Below, piece after piece: positions 6,722 through 8,329 of a stretch of 8,329 nt of DNA (position 1 is its first letter; each line of letters opens with the position of its first letter). The stretch comes from Eubacterium sp. (GTDB lineage: Bacteria > Bacillota > Clostridia > Lachnospirales > Lachnospiraceae). Position numbers and translations under genes: made by a program. The stretch lies in the NCBI GenBank assembly GCA_021442545.1, contig JABUSX010000355.1, positions 1 through 8,329 of the forward strand, in the 5' to 3' direction. The notes beneath the pieces were generated by a model. It saw only the letters and a program-made list of their open reading frames with translations. It did not search any database and had not been told where the DNA came from.

Positions 6722-7740
6722 ATCTGCGGCAGGCATTCGGTATCGATATGGGTACCGGTACGGTCAAGATCTTTGACCGGAGCAGCAACAGAATAATCAA
6801 GGAAATGAATATGGCCGCGGTCCGGGAGCCGGATACGCTGTTTGCCGTCGGCAATAAGGCATATGAACTGTTTGAAAAAAATCCGAATGATATCCGGATC
6901 ATCGAACCCATGCAGAACGGACGTATACAGGATGTGGTGATGATGGAGGCACTCCTTCATACGCTTCTTAAAAAATGCGGCAGCTATGTCGGCATCATGC
7001 CTGTGATGTATTTTTCCGTTCCGCTTGATATGACGGGTCTGGAACGGCGTGCCTATTCCACGATTGCCCAGAAGGGCCGGTTCCGGAACAGTACGGTGTA
7101 TTTTGTGGAAAAGCCGATTGCCGATGCACTTGCGATCGGGATTCCCGTGCAGCGTGCACAGGGTGTCATGGTCGTCAACATCGGAGAGCAGGGAACGGAA
7201 ATATCCGTTCTTTCCAGAGGCAGCATTATTCTCAGCCGTCTGATCGGCATCGGAGGACAGGATTTTAATTCTTCCATCATTTCGGAGGTAAGAAAGAAAA
7301 ACAATCTGACGATCAGCCGGAGAACGGCGCAGAGACTGAAATTTACGCTGCCGGATCTGCAGGATGAAAAATGGGAGGGGTGCCGTGTCGTAGGGATCGA
7401 TACCAATACCGGTCTTCCCCGTGACGGAATCGTGTCTTCCCGTACGGTTACGGCGAGTGTGGAAAATGTCCTGAAACAGATCGGCGGCGAGATCAGCCAT
7501 GTACTCGAACGGATTCCGACACAGACACAGGCTGCCATCAGGGATGAGGGTATCTTTCTTTCGGGAGGGAGTACGCGGATTCCGGGAGCAAATTCGTTTT
7601 TAAAGGCGCATCTGGATTATCCGGTGGCAACTTCCCGTTATTACGAATACGGAACGGTTACGGGGCTGAAACGGATCATTGATCATCCGGAGCTGCGCCG
7701 TTTTGCGATGCTTTCAACAAAACGTAAACCAATACGGTAG
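6718..7740 (+). CDS. mreB: Divergent MreB/Mbl-family actin-like rod shape protein
   Basis: This 340-residue bacterial actin homologue is of normal MreB length and is expected to form membrane-associated filaments that guide lateral wall synthesis with MreC/MreD. Features aligning with MreB are FGIDMGTGT (7-15, phosphate 1 loop; classical is GIDLGTANT), FAVGNKAYEL and PMQNGRIQD in the N-terminal third, VPLDMTGLERRAY, VEKP (130-133; classical EEP), VVNIGEQGTEISVLS (152-166, phosphate 2; classical VVDIGGGTTEVAVIS), GIDTNTGLPRDGI, and FLSGGSTRIPG (280-290, adenosine loop). The fold is clear but several nucleotide-contacting residues differ (N154 for D, EQG for GGT, K132 for the usual second E). 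No disruption is present. ATG 6718 overlaps the radC stop, with GGAGAAG (6702-6708) upstream. Identity rests on fold motifs plus the radC and mreC neighbours. A paralogous, more classical MreB may exist elsewhere in the genome. Confidence 0.9.
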   Translation: MNLRQAFGIDMGTGTVKIFDRSSNRIIKEMNMAAVREPDTLFAVGNKAYELFEKNPNDIRIIEPMQNGRIQDVVMMEALLHTLLKKCGSYVGIMPVMYFSVPLDMTGLERRAYSTIAQKGRFRNSTVYFVEKPIADALAIGIPVQRAQGVMVVNIGEQGTEISVLSRGSIILSRLIGIGGQDFNSSIISEVRKKNNLTISRRTAQRLKFTLPDLQDEKWEGCRVVGIDTNTGLPRDGIVSSRTVTASVENVLKQIGGEISHVLERIPTQTQAAIRDEGIFLSGGSTRIPGANSFLKAHLDYPVATSRYYEYGTVTGLKRIIDHPELRRFAMLSTKRKPIR

Positions 7741-7744
7741 GAAC

Positions 7745-8329
7745 ATGAATAAAAAAAATAAGGGACGAATCAAAAGCAAATATACACTGGTGATCCTGAC
7801 AATCATCTGCATAAGCCTGATCTGTCTGACATTGACGAGTACGATCAATATTCAGCCGGTCCGGAATATCGCAGGTGCTGTCCTGATCCCTATTCAGAAC
7901 GGTCTCAATAAGGCCGGAAGCTGGCTGGTCGGGCAGCAGTCCACTCAGAAAAGCGCAGACGAACTGGCGGCCGAAAACGACGAACTGCGTGAGAAGGTGG
8001 CCAATCTTCAGGAGCAGAATACAGTTCTTACGGAAAACACGATCGAGCTGGAAAAACTGAAGGAACTGTATAATCTGGATCAGGATTATACCTACTACGA
8101 AAAGGTTGCTGCAGATGTGATCGCAAAGGATCCAGGTGTCTTTTACGACCAGTTTACAATCAACAGAGGGGAAAATGACGGCATCACAAAGGAGATGAAT
8201 GTTATCAGCGGCGGAGGACTCGTCGGCATCGTGACGGAAACCGGACCGAACTGGGCAAATGTACGTGCCATTATAAACGAGGACAGCAACGTCAGCGCAA
8301 TGGTGCTCCTGACTTCTGATAACTGCATC
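7745..8329 (+). CDS. mreC: Rod shape-determining protein MreC, N-terminal part (runs off window)
   Basis: The frame from ATG 7745 stays open to the last base, giving the first 195 residues of MreC, the bitopic scaffold linking cytoplasmic MreB to the extracellular elongation machinery. Order of parts: a short basic cytoplasmic tail (1-12, many K/R), one membrane helix (about 13-31, rich in I/L/C), then a coiled coil (about 66-109) with leucines exactly every seven residues at 74, 81, 88, 95 and 102. The start of the beta-barrel domain follows (NRGENDGI, then GGGLVGIVTETG and SNVSAMV). The start is 4 bases after the mreB stop. AGGAA (7739-7743) lies only 1 base before the ATG, so the ribosome site is poor and coupling to mreB is likely. 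An A8 run at 7751-7758 falls in codons 3-5. The gene is cut by the window end, not broken. Confidence 0.94.
   Translation, partial: MNKKNKGRIKSKYTLVILTIICISLICLTLTSTINIQPVRNIAGAVLIPIQNGLNKAGSWLVGQQSTQKSADELAAENDELREKVANLQEQNTVLTENTIELEKLKELYNLDQDYTYYEKVAADVIAKDPGVFYDQFTINRGENDGITKEMNVISGGGLVGIVTETGPNWANVRAIINEDSNVSAMVLLTSDNCI

Noticed and set aside
6652..7500. Long minus-strand open frame (282 residues) opposite radC and mreB
   Set aside because: It lies antisense to two genes with clear family motifs, has no recognisable domain or ribosome site, and its composition (rich in R, H, S, F) is typical of a frame complementary to a coding strand.
8143..8328. Minus-strand open frame at the right edge
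   Set aside because: Opposite the conserved beta domain of mreC, so a shadow of it.
1..8329. CRISPR array, transposon, prophage, toxin-antitoxin or defence island
   Set aside because: No regularly spaced repeats, terminal inverted repeats or transposase/integrase, and every gene found is a conserved chromosomal family.

Overview
This looks like an ordinary chromosomal stretch of a low-to-medium-GC Firmicute, most probably a clostridium of the Lachnospiraceae type. I infer this from three things: the gene order (mutL, miaA, a methionine gamma-lyase-family PLP gene, then radC, mreB, mreC), the protein families, and the AGGAGG-type ribosome sites. Base composition is near half G+C by eye. All genes are on the + strand and tightly packed, and no stretch over about 150 bases lacks a gene. 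I see no tRNA, rRNA, CRISPR, insertion sequence, phage gene or attachment site.

Layout. Bases 1-495 hold the 3' end of mutL (mismatch repair; upstream part outside the window). Six bases later comes miaA (502-1479, tRNA A37 prenylation), which overlaps by ATGA a PLP-dependent methionine gamma-lyase-family gene (1476-2789). After a 152-base gap come two unrelated flavoprotein genes: a BaiN/HI0933-type oxidoreductase (2942-4195) and a larger FAD-dependent dehydrogenase-like protein of unknown function (4289-5896). A good sigma-A-type promoter overlaps the stop codon of the latter and probably starts the last unit: radC (5990-6721), an actin-like mreB homologue (6718-7740, ATGA overlap) and the 5' part of mreC (7745-window end).

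Working together. The left part joins DNA repair and tRNA modification, a common housekeeping cluster. The right part is the start of a cell-shape operon: MreB would form filaments on the membrane, and MreC the periplasmic/extracellular scaffold for wall elongation. mreD and a class B PBP probably follow outside the window. The middle flavoproteins have no clear pathway link to their neighbours.

I found no wholly new system. The observation most worth following is the MreB homologue: its phosphate loops and the position usually held by the catalytic glutamate differ from classical MreB, so it may not hydrolyse ATP normally. The window is also markedly rich in the palindrome TCCGGA, in all codon phases.
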